A stretch of 64,000 nucleotides of DNA from Chryseobacterium indologenes (GCF_018362995.1 NZ_CP074372.1:1488001-1552000); one strand, 5' to 3'; positions 7,773 to 17,293 are shown, counted from the first letter of the stretch. Program-made: numbers and translations. Notes: generated by a model from the sequence alone, not told the origin.

Positions 7773-10631
7773 TTACATATAAGCTTCAATCGGCTCACAA
7801 GTACATACCAAGTTTCTGTCTCCATAAGCTTCATCTACTCTTGATACAGAAGCGAAGAATTTGTGGTCTCTTACCCACTCTAACGGATAAGCTGCCTTTT
7901 CTCTGCTGTATGGTTTATCCCAGGAATCAGAGATGACCAATTGTTCTGTGTGAGGAGCGTTTTTCAATACGTTGTTTGTTGCATCTGCTTCACCATTAGC
8001 AATTTCATCGATTTCTTTTTTGATAGAGATCAATGCTTCTGCAAAACGGTCAATTTCAGACTTACTTTCAGATTCTGTAGGCTCAATCATCAAAGTACCT
8101 GCAACCGGGAAAGAAACGGTAGGAGCATGGAAACCATAATCCATCAATCTCTTCGCCACATCAGCCACTTCAATTCCTAAAGATTTAAACTGACGGAAAT
8201 CTACGATACATTCGTGAGCTACTCTTCCGTTTTCGTTTGAATATAAAATCGGGAAATGCTCTGCTAAAATTTCTTTCAGGTAGTTAGCGTTCATGATAGC
8301 GTGACCTGTAGCCTTTTTAAGACCTTCAGTTCCCAACATCTTGATGTAAGAATAAGAAATATTAAGAATCAATCCTGAACCGTAAGGTGCAGCAGAAATA
8401 CCTTCAATAGCTTCTTTAGACCCTATTCTGATATTCGCGTTAGAAGGAAGGAAAGGTACTAGGTGTTTAGCAACACAGATTGGACCTACTCCAGGACCTC
8501 CACCTCCGTGAGGAATTGCGAAAGTTTTATGAAGATTAAGGTGGCAAACGTCAGCTCCGATGTTTCCAGGACTTGTAAATCCTACCTGAGCGTTCATGTT
8601 CGCGCCATCCATATATACTTGTCCTCCGTGCTCGTGGATAAGATTGGTAATTTCTTTAATGTTAGCATCAAAGAATCCGTAAGTTGAAGGATAAGTGATC
8701 ATTACAGCAGATAAGTTTGCTGAATGAAGTTCTGTTTTAGCTTTAAGATCTTCGAAGTCGATTTCACCGTTCTCAAGGTTTTTCACAACTACGATTTTCA
8801 TTCCTGCCATTGCAGCAGAAGCCGGGTTGGTTCCGTGTGCAGACTGAGGGATCAATACTACATTTCTGTGGTGGTCTCCTCTTGAGATATGATATTCTCT
8901 GATTACCATTAATCCTGCGTACTCACCCTGAGCTCCAGAGTTTGGCTGAAGAGAAGTTCCTGCAAAACCTGTAATTTCTGCTAGGTCTTTCTCCAGTTCG
9001 CGGATCATTTCCTGGTAACCTTCCGCCTGATTTACAGGTACAAATGGGTGAACTGCACCCCAGTTTTCCCATGAAAGTGGTAACATCTGAGTTGCTGCGT
9101 TCAGTTTCATCGTACAAGATCCTAAAGAAATCATTGAATGAGTCAATGATAAATCTTTTCTCTCAAGACGCTTAATGTAACGCATCAATTCTGTTTCCGT
9201 GTGGTATTTGTTGAATACTGATTCTGTAAGAATTTCGTCTTTTCTTAAGTTTTCTTCAGGAATGCTGTATCCTTCTTTGATTTCTAATTTGAAAGTCTGC
9301 TTGTCTTTAAACTGAGCGAAAGAAGCCATCAGATAGTTCAATTTCTCTAATGTTGTACTTTCATTGATTGCAATACTTACTACACCTTCTGTGAAATAGT
9401 TAAGGTTAAGTTTGTGATCAAGCATCAGTCTTACTAATCTTCCTTTTTCATCTTCAGCCATTGTGATTTTCACAGTATCGAAGATTGGTTCTTCCACTAC
9501 CTGATATCCTAATGCTTTAAGACCTCCTTTCAAAGCATTTGCTTTAAAGTGGATCTGATCAGCGATATAATTTAATCCTTTCGGACCGTGATAAACAGCA
9601 TACATCCCTGCCATTACTGCCAAAAGAACCTGAGCTGTACAGATATTTGAAGTAGCTTTCTCTCTTTTGATGTGCTGCTCTCTTGTCTGTAACGCCATTC
9701 TTAATGCACGTCTTCCGTACATATCCTGAGAAACTCCGATGATTCTTCCAGGGATATCTCTTTTATAATCTTCTCTACAAGCAAAGAAAGCTGCGTGAGG
9801 ACCTCCGTACCCTAATGGAATACCGAATCTCTGTGTAGTTCCTACCGCACAGTCAGCGCCCATTTCTGCCGGAGACTTTAGTTTTACCAAAGCCATAGGA
9901 TCACAAGCAACAGCTACCTGAAGGTCAAGTTTTTTGTATTCTACGATATCTTCTGTATAATCTAAAACGATTCCGTTTTTACCAGGATATTGTAATAAAA
10001 CTCCATAATAAGAACCATCAAACTGGTGTGTTTTATGATCTCCTACTACGATTTCTATTTCTAATCCTTCAGCTTTTGTTTTTAATACAGAAACTGTTTG
10101 AGGAAGAACAAGGTCAGAAATGAAGAACTTATTAGCTCCTGCTTTTTTCTGGTCTTTTGTTCTGTTGTTGAAGAACATATGCATTGCTTCAGCTGCAGCA
10201 GTAGATTCATCCAGCAAAGATGCATTAGCTAATGCAAAACCTGTAAGATCACATACTACAGTCTGGAAATTAAGAAGAGCTTCAAGTCTTCCCTGTGCAA
10301 TTTCTGCCTGATATGGAGTGTAGGCCGTATACCAGCTAGGGTTTTCAAAAATATTTCTCTGGATTGCTGAAGGCAAAAGTGTATTGTGGTATCCAAATCC
10401 GATGTAACTCGTATAATCTGTATTTTTAGATGCCAATTCTTTTGAGTGGTTCAACATTTCGTATTCAGAAAGCGGTTCCGAGATCTCAAGATCTTTCTCT
10501 AAACGGATAGAAGATGGAATGGTCTGAGAAATTAACTCTTCAATACTAGAAACGCCAAGTTTCTCCAACATCGCCTGTTTATCGGCTTCATTAAGGGAAA
10601 TGTGACGGCTCACAAACTGTTCTGTATTCAT
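7773..10631 (-). CDS. gcvP: Glycine dehydrogenase (aminomethyl-transferring), P-protein of the glycine cleavage system
   Basis: A 952-residue full-length P-protein with the two halves (GcvPA and GcvPB of some bacteria) fused. It decarboxylates glycine with pyridoxal phosphate and passes the aminomethyl group to the lipoyl arm of H-protein. The cofactor Lys lies in NLHKTFAIPHGGGGPG, about residue 700; other family landmarks are FIGFGYHNTLLP, WYTAYTPYQAEIAQGRLEALLNFQ near the N-terminus and SLGSCTMKLNA in the second half. The other gcv genes are not in the window, which is usual for Bacteroidota. A promoter is proposed at 10667-10697 and a terminator at 7716-7755. Confidence 0.98.
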   Translation of the reverse strand: MNTEQFVSRHISLNEADKQAMLEKLGVSSIEELISQTIPSSIRLEKDLEISEPLSEYEMLNHSKELASKNTDYTSYIGFGYHNTLLPSAIQRNIFENPSWYTAYTPYQAEIAQGRLEALLNFQTVVCDLTGFALANASLLDESTAAAEAMHMFFNNRTKDQKKAGANKFFISDLVLPQTVSVLKTKAEGLEIEIVVGDHKTHQFDGSYYGVLLQYPGKNGIVLDYTEDIVEYKKLDLQVAVACDPMALVKLKSPAEMGADCAVGTTQRFGIPLGYGGPHAAFFACREDYKRDIPGRIIGVSQDMYGRRALRMALQTREQHIKREKATSNICTAQVLLAVMAGMYAVYHGPKGLNYIADQIHFKANALKGGLKALGYQVVEEPIFDTVKITMAEDEKGRLVRLMLDHKLNLNYFTEGVVSIAINESTTLEKLNYLMASFAQFKDKQTFKLEIKEGYSIPEENLRKDEILTESVFNKYHTETELMRYIKRLERKDLSLTHSMISLGSCTMKLNAATQMLPLSWENWGAVHPFVPVNQAEGYQEMIRELEKDLAEITGFAGTSLQPNSGAQGEYAGLMVIREYHISRGDHHRNVVLIPQSAHGTNPASAAMAGMKIVVVKNLENGEIDFEDLKAKTELHSANLSAVMITYPSTYGFFDANIKEITNLIHEHGGQVYMDGANMNAQVGFTSPGNIGADVCHLNLHKTFAIPHGGGGPGVGPICVAKHLVPFLPSNANIRIGSKEAIEGISAAPYGSGLILNISYSYIKMLGTEGLKKATGHAIMNANYLKEILAEHFPILYSNENGRVAHECIVDFRQFKSLGIEVADVAKRLMDYGFHAPTVSFPVAGTLMIEPTESESKSEIDRFAEALISIKKEIDEIANGEADATNNVLKNAPHTEQLVISDSWDKPYSREKAAYPLEWVRDHKFFASVSRVDEAYGDRNLVCTCEPIEAYM

Positions 10632-10666
10632 TTTTATTTATTAGATTTTGTTTGTAAAAAGATGGG

Positions 10667-10697
10667 TAAAATTACAATTTTTTGGACGATTTCACAA
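10667..10697 (-). promoter_or_regulatory. Probable gcvP promoter
   Basis: On the minus strand TTG (10695-10697), 20 bases, then TAATTTTA (10667-10674), one mismatch from TAnnTTTG. The leader is about 30 bases. No glycine-riboswitch fold was seen. Confidence 0.4.
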
Positions 10698-11106
10698 GAG
10701 TACTACCGAGGTGATAATTCACACCTCTATTTGTGACTTTTTCTAATAATTCACATTTCGTAATTTATGATAAGGTTTGCAATAATTTCATTAATAATAA
10801 CCACTATTCTATACATAATATATAAGGAAAAATATTAATTAACATATAATTAAGTACATTATGTATTGCTAAAATAATGGATTTAATCAATGGATTTTAA
10901 CCTATTAATTAAACTTATATTAAAAAGAGTCGGTAAAACTTATTTTTTTCAAAGTGTAAGCTTAAACCTAGTTTATGGTGAATGTAAGAAATTATCCGGT
11001 ATGAAATTTAAGCCCATTAATCCGGAAAAAAGCACGCTATAACTGCTATACATCAGGTTTAAAGAATTTTATGAAATTTTATTAATTATATTTATTCTAA
11101 ATTAAT
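10698..11106. other. AT-rich divergent intergenic region
   Basis: Over 400 bases between gcvP and the small Cys/Lys-rich gene. It is strongly AT-rich with no reading frame of coding character and no repeat shared with the window. A TATATTTG box at 11107-11114 probably drives the small gene. Confidence 0.45.
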
Positions 11107-11117
11107 ATATTTGCAGC

Positions 11118-11267
11118 ATGAATATGATTGTCCCTTTTAAAGTTCCGCCTTTGGCACCTTACTCATTCAATAACGAAGAGATGTTCTGTGAAAAGAAATC
11201 GTGTTGTAAAAAGTTCAAGAAAGGAAAAAGATGCAAAAAATGCCCGGGAAGAAAGAAAATGGCTTAG
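11118..11267 (+). CDS. Small basic Cys-rich protein, 49 aa
   Basis: An ATG at 11118 opens a 49-residue frame. The first 22 residues are neutral and Pro-rich (VPFKVPPLAPYSF); the rest is very basic, with five Cys at 24, 29, 30, 39 and 42 and about 15 Lys/Arg. The pattern C-x4-CC-x8-C-x2-C could bind zinc or nucleic acid. A TATATTTG box ends only 3 bases before the ATG, so the message would have almost no leader; Met3 is an alternative start. It converges on the DnaJ-domain gene, with one base between the stops. Family unknown. Confidence 0.6.
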   Translation: MNMIVPFKVPPLAPYSFNNEEMFCEKKSCCKKFKKGKRCKKCPGRKKMA

Positions 11268-11268
11268 G

Positions 11269-11916
11269 CTAGGCCAACGTTTTTATCAAAAAGTATAAGG
11301 CAATTGCCAGTACGATAATTCCCCAAAACAGCATTATAATTTTAGGCTGTCCATACCTGTTCATTACCGTTCTGGGTTGTGGCTTAAACATTTCTTCTAC
11401 TGAATTTTTGAATTTTTCAGTATCATTTTCAAAAACTTCTGTGATGGTGATTCCCTGAACTACGGTTTTATGCAAAAGAGAATTCGTTGCATGAAGCAGA
11501 AGCTGGAATTTCCCATCTTTAAATTCTGTGATCTTAAAGATCCTCTCTCCATAAGGCTTTTCTAACCCGAAAGGCAATACTTTCACCACATCAGCATTAC
11601 TCGTCTGCCAGTTGATGATAATCTCCTCCCCTTTTTTCGCATGAATTTTATTCGCTGTAAAAGTTTTGATCGCAGGTGGAATATTATACCTGAAACTTTT
11701 CTGATGATTTTCTAAATTCTGATCATAAGCACGTCTTCTGACAGAATCACTCAACGTCTCATAAGCTTCCTGAATTTCGCGAAAACGGTCAGCAAAAAAG
11801 TCGTCGTTATCATTTTTATCGGGGTGATATTTTAAAGACAGTTTCCGATAGGCTTTTTTGACGTCTTCTTCTGAAGCATCCTGTGATATACCGAGAAAAT
11901 AGTAGTAATCTTTCAT
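11269..11916 (-). CDS. DnaJ-domain protein with C-terminal membrane anchor
   Basis: A 215-residue protein. The J domain fills residues about 1-62, with HPD at 31-33 (LKYHPDKND), so it should stimulate a DnaK ATPase. A middle part of about 90 residues (FTANKIHAKKGEEIIINWQT...) has a beta-rich, Ig-like look, and residues about 195-213 form one membrane helix (IIMLFWGIIVLAIALYFLI). It lacks the Gly/Phe, zinc and C-terminal domains of true DnaJ, so it is a specialised, membrane-anchored co-chaperone. The ATG at 11916 is preferred over the TTG four codons upstream. Confidence 0.88.
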   Translation of the reverse strand: MKDYYYFLGISQDASEEDVKKAYRKLSLKYHPDKNDNDDFFADRFREIQEAYETLSDSVRRRAYDQNLENHQKSFRYNIPPAIKTFTANKIHAKKGEEIIINWQTSNADVVKVLPFGLEKPYGERIFKITEFKDGKFQLLLHATNSLLHKTVVQGITITEVFENDTEKFKNSVEEMFKPQPRTVMNRYGQPKIIMLFWGIIVLAIALYFLIKTLA

Positions 11917-11928
11917 TGAGAAATACAA

Positions 11929-12293
11929 AAATAAGAATTTATTTTTCTTTGTGTTTGATGTTTATGGTAAAATTTTGATAGAAAAAAGGATCTAAAAGTC
12001 ATTGTGAATCGAAGATGAAGCAATCTCAATATCATTTATTATTTTAAGGTTGGAAAACGCAAAGACGCTAGTTCTTTTTCAAACTGCATATTTTAAGACG
12101 CAAAGATTTTATCTCCGATAAAATTGTACTTCTCAACAAATACTGCGAATTAAATGAGTTCAACAACCCCTTTGTCATTCCGAGCAAAGCGAGGAATCTC
12201 AATATCATATTAAAGGTATTTCTCGCAGATTTCACAGATCATTTCGCAGCAACTTCAATCATAAGAACTAAACGGTAATACACCGACCAGCAT
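11929..12293. repeat. Intergenic region with a composite repeat (copy 1)
   Basis: No gene is seen. Bases 12048-12130 start GGTTGGAAAACGCAAAGACG and end in the hairpin GATTTTATCTCCGATAAAAT plus TGTACT; 12171-12201 is the GTCATTCCGAGCAAAGCG hairpin. The same two modules, about 40-50 bases apart, recur at 23519-23672 and inverted at 14866-15009. Confidence 0.65.
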
Positions 12294-12938
12294 CTATTTA
12301 TGGGAAACCCAATCCTTAGCCGGAACAATCCAATCATTGAGGGCTTTGAAAAGGAAACCATGATTAAGTCCTGTATTAAGCTCTATTTCTTTAAAATCCT
12401 TAATACCGGATCTGATCAACCTTTGTTCCTTCGATAACGACACATGCCCATCATCTGACTTCTCCGTAATAGAAAGAATCCTTCCATAAAGCTTAAAGTT
12501 CTTATCTTTTTCCAGAGAATCATCTTTGAAACTCGCTCCAATGATCACAAATTTCAATTTCGGATTCTTTTCATAATAAGACACATATTGTGCAATATAA
12601 CCTCCCTGAGAAGTTCCTATCACGGTTATCCTCCCAGCCGGAATTCCTTTTTTCATAAGACTGTCAATCTGCTTTCTCACCTTTCCTGCATAAGCTACTG
12701 GATCGGTATCTGCTTTTCTTTTCTCAGAAATAACAACCGTATTTTGATCCTTTAGTTTATTAAGTATTTCTTCATATTCTGCAACCCCATATTTTGGATG
12801 TTTCTCCTCCAAAGAATGCCCTTCTAAAAATTTATTATGTAAGAAGAAAATATACTGTTTTTGTTGGGACTTTTGACCCAATATAATGATTGAGAAAAAC
12901 GAAAATACCACAAAGAAAATATTCTTACACTTCATCAT
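12294..12938 (-). CDS. Secreted alpha/beta hydrolase-fold protein
   Basis: A 214-residue protein with an N-terminal signal peptide (MMKCKNIFFVVFSFFSIIILG). The mature part has an alpha/beta-hydrolase layout: the oxyanion-side segment YIFFLHNKFLEGH, the nucleophile elbow GTSQGGYIA with the Ser in G-x-S-x-G, and a late His in GLNHGFLF. The substrate is not evident. The start is taken at the second in-frame ATG (12938), since that puts the signal sequence at the N-terminus; 12953 and 12935 are possible. It stands alone between repeat-rich gaps. Confidence 0.78.
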   Translation of the reverse strand: MMKCKNIFFVVFSFFSIIILGQKSQQKQYIFFLHNKFLEGHSLEEKHPKYGVAEYEEILNKLKDQNTVVISEKRKADTDPVAYAGKVRKQIDSLMKKGIPAGRITVIGTSQGGYIAQYVSYYEKNPKLKFVIIGASFKDDSLEKDKNFKLYGRILSITEKSDDGHVSLSKEQRLIRSGIKDFKEIELNTGLNHGFLFKALNDWIVPAKDWVSHK

Positions 12939-13009
12939 AGCCGGAAATAACATTTAGTAATAACAAATATAGTATTAAAAGCCTTTACAGGAAGTATTTT
13001 TAAATAAAA

Positions 13010-13046
13010 ATTCCGGCGCGGGAAGCTCTGCTTCCCGCGCCGGAAT
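13010..13046. terminator. GC-rich perfect palindromic terminator
   Basis: A 17-bp perfect stem (ATTCCGGCGCGGGAAGC with its complement) and a 3-base loop TCT. A T-rich tail follows on the minus strand, so it ends the sigma-factor operon 13075-14349. Confidence 0.85.
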
Positions 13047-13074
13047 GTAACAATTTCAATTTAGTCTTTGCGTA

Positions 13075-13335
13075 TTATGCTTCGAAGGTATTATCCTTTT
13101 TTTTGCAGCATCTTGAATGGAATTCTTTTTTGAATTTCCCTTTCAGTTCCTGATAGTCTTCATCATTCATTTCTCTGATCTTATCTGCCAGTCCGAAAGG
13201 TGATTTTTCCTTGATTCCATATTCATCAAAAATACCTTTGATAAATCTTTTTCTTTGTATTGCTTTTTTAGCGATTAAGGCGACACCTACAACGGCTAAT
13301 GCTCCCAGAGCTCCTTTTAATGCTGAATTTTTCAT
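13075..13335 (-). CDS. Small hypothetical protein of the sigma-factor operon, 86 aa
   Basis: An 86-residue protein. Residues about 5-22 are hydrophobic (LKGALGALAVVGVALIA), followed by a basic patch (KKAIQRKRF) and a charged helical C-terminus ending in CCKKKDNTFEA. The ATG at 13335 is chosen because the longer frame would overlap the upstream gene by 100 bases with a low-complexity basic sequence. Third gene after the sigma factor and the 110-residue membrane protein; it may belong to the sigma-factor control circuit, but no family is recognised. Confidence 0.65.
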   Translation of the reverse strand: MKNSALKGALGALAVVGVALIAKKAIQRKRFIKGIFDEYGIKEKSPFGLADKIREMNDEDYQELKGKFKKEFHSRCCKKKDNTFEA

Positions 13336-13426
13336 TTTTTTCAAAATTTTAAGTTTTACTACTTCTTGTTTTTTATAGAGACGAATGAATTTTAATTTTA
13401 CTTTACTACTTCTTAAAATTTTCAAA

Positions 13427-13759
13427 TTATTCGTTGTTTCTGTTGAAGAATCCGCCTGAACATTTATTTCTCCAGACTTCTTTGAATTTTTCCCTTTCTT
13501 CAGGAGACCAGCCTTCCATTTTTTCACTCATTTTTCTTTCCTTGAAGTCTTTCATTCCTTTCCCGAAATGGAAACCTCCGAAAAGAATTTTACTTAGGAT
13601 CAGTATTCCCATTGCCTGCCAGAATGTAATGGCTTTTACTCCTAAAATCTCCGGGAGAAGGCAATTCCAAAGCAGCATTACAATCCATGTAACAGCGGCT
13701 AAAATTAATGGCGGACATAACAATAAAAAAATCCAACCCTTTTTGTGTTTATGATTCAT
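13427..13759 (-). CDS. Membrane protein co-encoded with an ECF sigma factor, 110 aa
   Basis: A 110-residue protein with two membrane helices (residues about 9-33 and 43-62), then a charged cytoplasmic tail containing EGWSPEEREKFKEVWRNKC. The tail resembles the helical ends of small sigma-operon proteins, and position (11 bases after the sigma-factor gene) suggests an anti-sigma or sensor role. The family is not recognised with certainty. Confidence 0.75.
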   Translation of the reverse strand: MNHKHKKGWIFLLLCPPLILAAVTWIVMLLWNCLLPEILGVKAITFWQAMGILILSKILFGGFHFGKGMKDFKERKMSEKMEGWSPEEREKFKEVWRNKCSGGFFNRNNE

Positions 13760-13770
13760 AATTTCTTTTT

Positions 13771-14349
13771 CTAACTTTTTAAATCTTCGTACAGTTTTCT
13801 CAATCTGTTTCTCAAATGCTTCACAGCATAGTTTTTTCTACTGATGATGGTTTTGATGTTTTCTCCCTGTTCATCGGCAATCTCCTGGAGGGTTTTGTCG
13901 TTCAGTTCATTTTCTACGTAGACCAGTCTTTGTTTTTCGGGAAGTTCGTCCAGTGCTTCAAACAGTTTTTTCCAGATCTCATCCTGAAACATCTTCACCT
14001 CAGGACCGGCGCTGTCATCCATCAATAAGATATCCTTGATAGAAAACGTACCGTCTTCATCCTCATATACGAAATCTTCAAGATTTTCTGTTTTCTTTTT
14101 ACGGTAACGGTCTGTAATTTTATTTGCCGTTACCCTATACAACCACCCACCAACATTTACGATCTCCGAAATATTCGTAAGGCTACTGAACTGATACCAC
14201 ACCTCCTGCAGAATATCTTCCGCATCCTCCGTGTTTTTCACTTTCGGACGAATATAGGACATCAGCTTCCCTCCGTAGTTGGAAACGGTCTGTGAGATGA
14301 TGCTTTCTTTCTCCTTCTGTGGCATTGTTATTTTTTCGACAACCTCCAT
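13771..14349 (-). CDS. RNA polymerase sigma factor, ECF/sigma-70 type
   Basis: A 192-residue sigma factor. Region 2 is at residues about 25-95, with the core-binding motif DAEDILQEVWYQF; region 4 is at about 128-185 (LPEKQRLVYVENELNDKTLQEIADEQGENIKTIISRK...), a helix-turn-helix for the -35 element. It has no region 1 or 3. It heads a three-gene operon with two small proteins, the first a membrane protein that may be its regulator. The start could also be Met9 (14325). Confidence 0.92.
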   Translation of the reverse strand: MEVVEKITMPQKEKESIISQTVSNYGGKLMSYIRPKVKNTEDAEDILQEVWYQFSSLTNISEIVNVGGWLYRVTANKITDRYRKKKTENLEDFVYEDEDGTFSIKDILLMDDSAGPEVKMFQDEIWKKLFEALDELPEKQRLVYVENELNDKTLQEIADEQGENIKTIISRKNYAVKHLRNRLRKLYEDLKS

Positions 14350-14865
14350 ATTGCTATGACGGCCAGCCTTTTGGTTTTACTTTAATAAATTTAAAATATT
14401 TTTCTTACATTTCAATTTTTCTTTTATTCATCAACATTTTTATCTTCTCAATTATTACAAAATTACTCGTTGCTTATTATTCATTAATCATTTCTTTAGG
14501 AGCTTATTCCCGCTATCCGCTCATACTCCTCACGCCAAACTATCCCCCAACCTTACCCTCCGACGCTCCCATTCATGCTCCGGGGTAACCGCTGCTATCG
14601 GGGCTAAAGTAATCAATGATAAATAATAAGTAATGAATGATAAAATCTTTGTATTTCCATATATATTTTTTTTGGTTGGAAAACGCAAGGGCGCAAAGTT
14701 TTTATCATTATTATGTATAATTGTAAGGCGCAAGAAAATCAAAGATTTTCAGCAAATGAGATTCTTTTTATTTTCTTGTATATCAGTGTAAATCAAGGGT
14801 TATTAAACATTTTTTTATCAATACCTGTATAATTAACAAGAAGAGCTATTTTCAACACGAAGCCT

Positions 14866-15009
14866 GAATTTCTCGCTTCGCCCGGAATAACAAATTGCCG
14901 TTGAAATATCCGTAAAATCTTTAGGACTGTACAATTTTATCGGAGATAAAATCTTTGCGCCTTAAAGCATACCGCTTGTAAAACCTTGGCGACTTTGCGC
15001 TTTTCCAAC
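14866..15009 (-). repeat. Composite intergenic repeat (copy 2, inverted)
   Basis: Reads on the minus strand as the CGCAAAG module, the hairpin GATTTTATCTCCGATAAAAT, TGTAC, a spacer, then TTTGTTATTCCGGGCGAAGCG. Same order and similar length as 12048-12201 and 23519-23672. Confidence 0.65.
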
Positions 15010-15073
15010 TCCATTTATTAAACTTATCATGAGATTGCTTCGCTTTGCTCGCAATGACTTTGTCATAAAAAGA

Positions 15074-15097
15074 AACGGAAGACCTAAGTCCTCCGTT
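15074..15097. terminator. Terminator of the S9 peptidase gene
   Basis: Inverted repeat AACGGAAGAC / GTCCTCCGTT with one mismatch and a 4-base loop. The minus strand continues with TTTCTTTTT. Confidence 0.65.
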
Positions 15098-15115
15098 CAA
15101 ATATTATTTAATAGT

Positions 15116-17119
15116 TTATTTATTAAAATTTTCTGCAAAGAATCCTAACATTGATTTGTAAAGCTCAATTCTGTTCGGTTCTTTTCCAAATCCATGTCCT
15201 TCATCATATTTTACCAGGTAAGGAACTTCGAAACCTTTGGCACGCATTGCTTTTACAATCTGATCAGATTCATTGATGTTTACCCTTGGATCATTAGCTC
15301 CCTGAACTACAAATAGGGGCTTTTTAATCTTATCAATCTGATACACCGGTGAAACTTCCTTGGCAATCTTTGCTTCTTCAGGATTATCCAGATCATACCA
15401 GATTTGTTTTACCATTTCTTTATAAGGCTTCCAGTATTCCGGGAATGAATCAAAGAAGGTAAAGATATTGGATACTCCTACATAGTCTACCCCGCAAGTA
15501 TACAGGTCTGGAGTTTTAATCAATCCCATTAGCGTAGCATATCCACCATGGCTTCCTCCGTAAATGGCTACTTTATCCTGATCTACCCATTCCTGACTGA
15601 TCGCATATTTTACCCCGTCTTCCACATCATCCATCGCTTTTCTTCCGATCTGTTTGTAGCCTGCTTTCTGGAATGATTTTCCATAGCCTCCGGAAATCCT
15701 GAAGTTGACCTGAAGGGTGGCATATCCCCTGCTTGCAAACAACTGTGCTTCCGGATTGAATCCCCAACTGTCTCTGATTCCCTGCGGACCACCGTGAGGA
15801 TTCACTATCATTGGAACTTTTTTACCTTCGAGCGCTGCTTTAGGCAATGTGATATATCCATGAATAGTCATTCCATCCCTGCTTTTAAATTCGATAGGTC
15901 TCATTTCAGCCATCTCTTCTTCCTTCAGCTGAGGCATCAGGTTGTACAGAAGTTTGGTCTGCTTGGTTTTGGTATCGTATTCATAATAGGTTCCATAGAG
16001 CTTATCACTTCCTACAACCACCAGAAGTTTATCATTATTATCATCAGAAGAAGCAATTCCAAATTCCTTGTCTCCAAACTGAGATTTTAATTTGTCATGT
16101 ATTTCTTTATAAAATTTACTTACCGGAACTGTTTCTCCTTTTGTGCCTTCATAGCTGATATAGTCAAGTTCATAGTTTCTGTTTTTACCTGCTGTGCTTA
16201 TTGAGCTTACATCATATACCGGATTGGAATAAATTTCTTTAATCACTGCATTTTTTTTCAGATCATACAGTACAATTCTCGCTTTATCACTATCAAGATT
16301 CGTTACTACATATGCTTCATCTTTATTTTTAGAATTTTCATTAAACTCTATAATACTGAAGGTATCAGACCAGTCTGCGGATTTGATCAGGTTGAATTTT
16401 CCTGTCTGCAGATCTTTATAATAGGTCTTTGTTGTTAATCCGTTTTCAAGGACGCTATAGCCTCTCAGATTCCCATCTTTATCGAAAAGATAGTCGTCGA
16501 TAGGGCTGTTGACATCTTTATTTTCATACAGCTGGGTCATTTCCCCTGTAACGAAATTGATTTTAAAAGGTTCAAAGATCTGCTTGTTGTTTTTATTCAT
16601 AGTAACCACAACGAAATCAGTATCTTTTATAGGAATAATAGACTGCACTTTTACACCGTCAAATGGCGTTAAATCCTTCTGATTTCCACCATCTGTATCG
16701 GTAGCATACAGGTGGATGTTTTCATTTCCTCCTCTATCCTGTGTATAAAAAAGACGTTTTTTGTTCAGCCATCCGTAAGCTTTGATCAGGTCATCTTTTT
16801 CAACAATGGCTTTAGTGATCTTTCCTGTACTCAGGTCTTTAACATATACATGATTTTTTTTATCCTGATCTTTTTCTTTGTAAGAAAGGTATTTTCCGTC
16901 AGGAGAGATTTTAAATACGGAAGCTTTTGGTCTTGCAAAGTAATCTTCAACTTTGTATTTGAAATTTCCTTTATCATAAGAGATAAGTTTCTCAAGATTA
17001 GCCTTGGAAGATGGCAAAGTAGGATCTCCCGGCAGTTTGGCAGTAGAGCTTTGTGCGTTGATCATCATAGTGGATAGTACAATAATGGCTGTACCGAAAA
17101 TTTTGTGATTTAAATTCAT
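15116..17119 (-). CDS. Secreted S9-family prolyl oligopeptidase-type peptidase
   Basis: A 667-residue exported serine peptidase (signal peptide residues 1-22, ending INAQ). Residues about 60-390 form the WD/propeller-like gating domain (repeated segments such as SPDGKYLSYKEKDQDKKNHV), and the C-terminal 250 residues the alpha/beta-hydrolase domain: NPHGGPQG, the nucleophile elbow YGGSHGGYAT, GANDPRV with the Asp, and DEGHGF with the His. This matches the periplasmic acylaminoacyl/dipeptidyl peptidase group of S9, which trims oligopeptides. It stands alone with its own terminator. Confidence 0.95.
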   Translation of the reverse strand: MNLNHKIFGTAIIVLSTMMINAQSSTAKLPGDPTLPSSKANLEKLISYDKGNFKYKVEDYFARPKASVFKISPDGKYLSYKEKDQDKKNHVYVKDLSTGKITKAIVEKDDLIKAYGWLNKKRLFYTQDRGGNENIHLYATDTDGGNQKDLTPFDGVKVQSIIPIKDTDFVVVTMNKNNKQIFEPFKINFVTGEMTQLYENKDVNSPIDDYLFDKDGNLRGYSVLENGLTTKTYYKDLQTGKFNLIKSADWSDTFSIIEFNENSKNKDEAYVVTNLDSDKARIVLYDLKKNAVIKEIYSNPVYDVSSISTAGKNRNYELDYISYEGTKGETVPVSKFYKEIHDKLKSQFGDKEFGIASSDDNNDKLLVVVGSDKLYGTYYEYDTKTKQTKLLYNLMPQLKEEEMAEMRPIEFKSRDGMTIHGYITLPKAALEGKKVPMIVNPHGGPQGIRDSWGFNPEAQLFASRGYATLQVNFRISGGYGKSFQKAGYKQIGRKAMDDVEDGVKYAISQEWVDQDKVAIYGGSHGGYATLMGLIKTPDLYTCGVDYVGVSNIFTFFDSFPEYWKPYKEMVKQIWYDLDNPEEAKIAKEVSPVYQIDKIKKPLFVVQGANDPRVNINESDQIVKAMRAKGFEVPYLVKYDEGHGFGKEPNRIELYKSMLGFFAENFNK

Positions 17120-17262
17120 AACTTCTGTTTTTAGGGTTAAAGTTATAGAATGCGCTTATTTTCAAAACAATAAAAACAAATGCATTTATACAATAAGACA
17201 TACTATCCCTATAAAACGTTACACTATAGTATCAATTAATTAAAAAAAACATCAATTATATG

Positions 17263-17291
17263 AAAAAGACAGCCTCAATGACTGTCTTTTT
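17263..17291. terminator. Bidirectional terminator
   Basis: AAAAAGACAG pairs with CTGTCTTTTT across a 9-base loop. It lies just after the DoxX gene on the minus strand. Confidence 0.8.
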
Positions 17292-17293
17292 AT

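Larger units (their letters stand above)
14350..15115. repeat. Repeat-rich intergenic region
   Basis: No gene is supported. Contents: 14498-14612, a segment with GCTATCCGCTCATACTCCTC and CCGCTGCTATCGGGGCTAA that I recall as a common flavobacterial intergenic sequence; 14675-14735, a partial copy of the GGTTGGAAAACGCAA module; 14866-15009, an inverted full composite repeat; 15031-15058, the GAGATTGC...GCAATGAC hairpin. A reading frame at 14319-14588 runs across this DNA but looks like repeat translation. Confidence 0.6.

Noticed and set aside
10632..10760. Glycine riboswitch before gcvP
   Set aside because: No paired aptamer-like fold was recognised and the gap to the promoter leaves only about 30 bases of leader.
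14319..14588. 89-codon frame on the plus strand
   Set aside because: It starts inside the sigma-factor gene region on the other strand and continues into repeat-like DNA; the C-terminal part reads like translated intergenic repeat.
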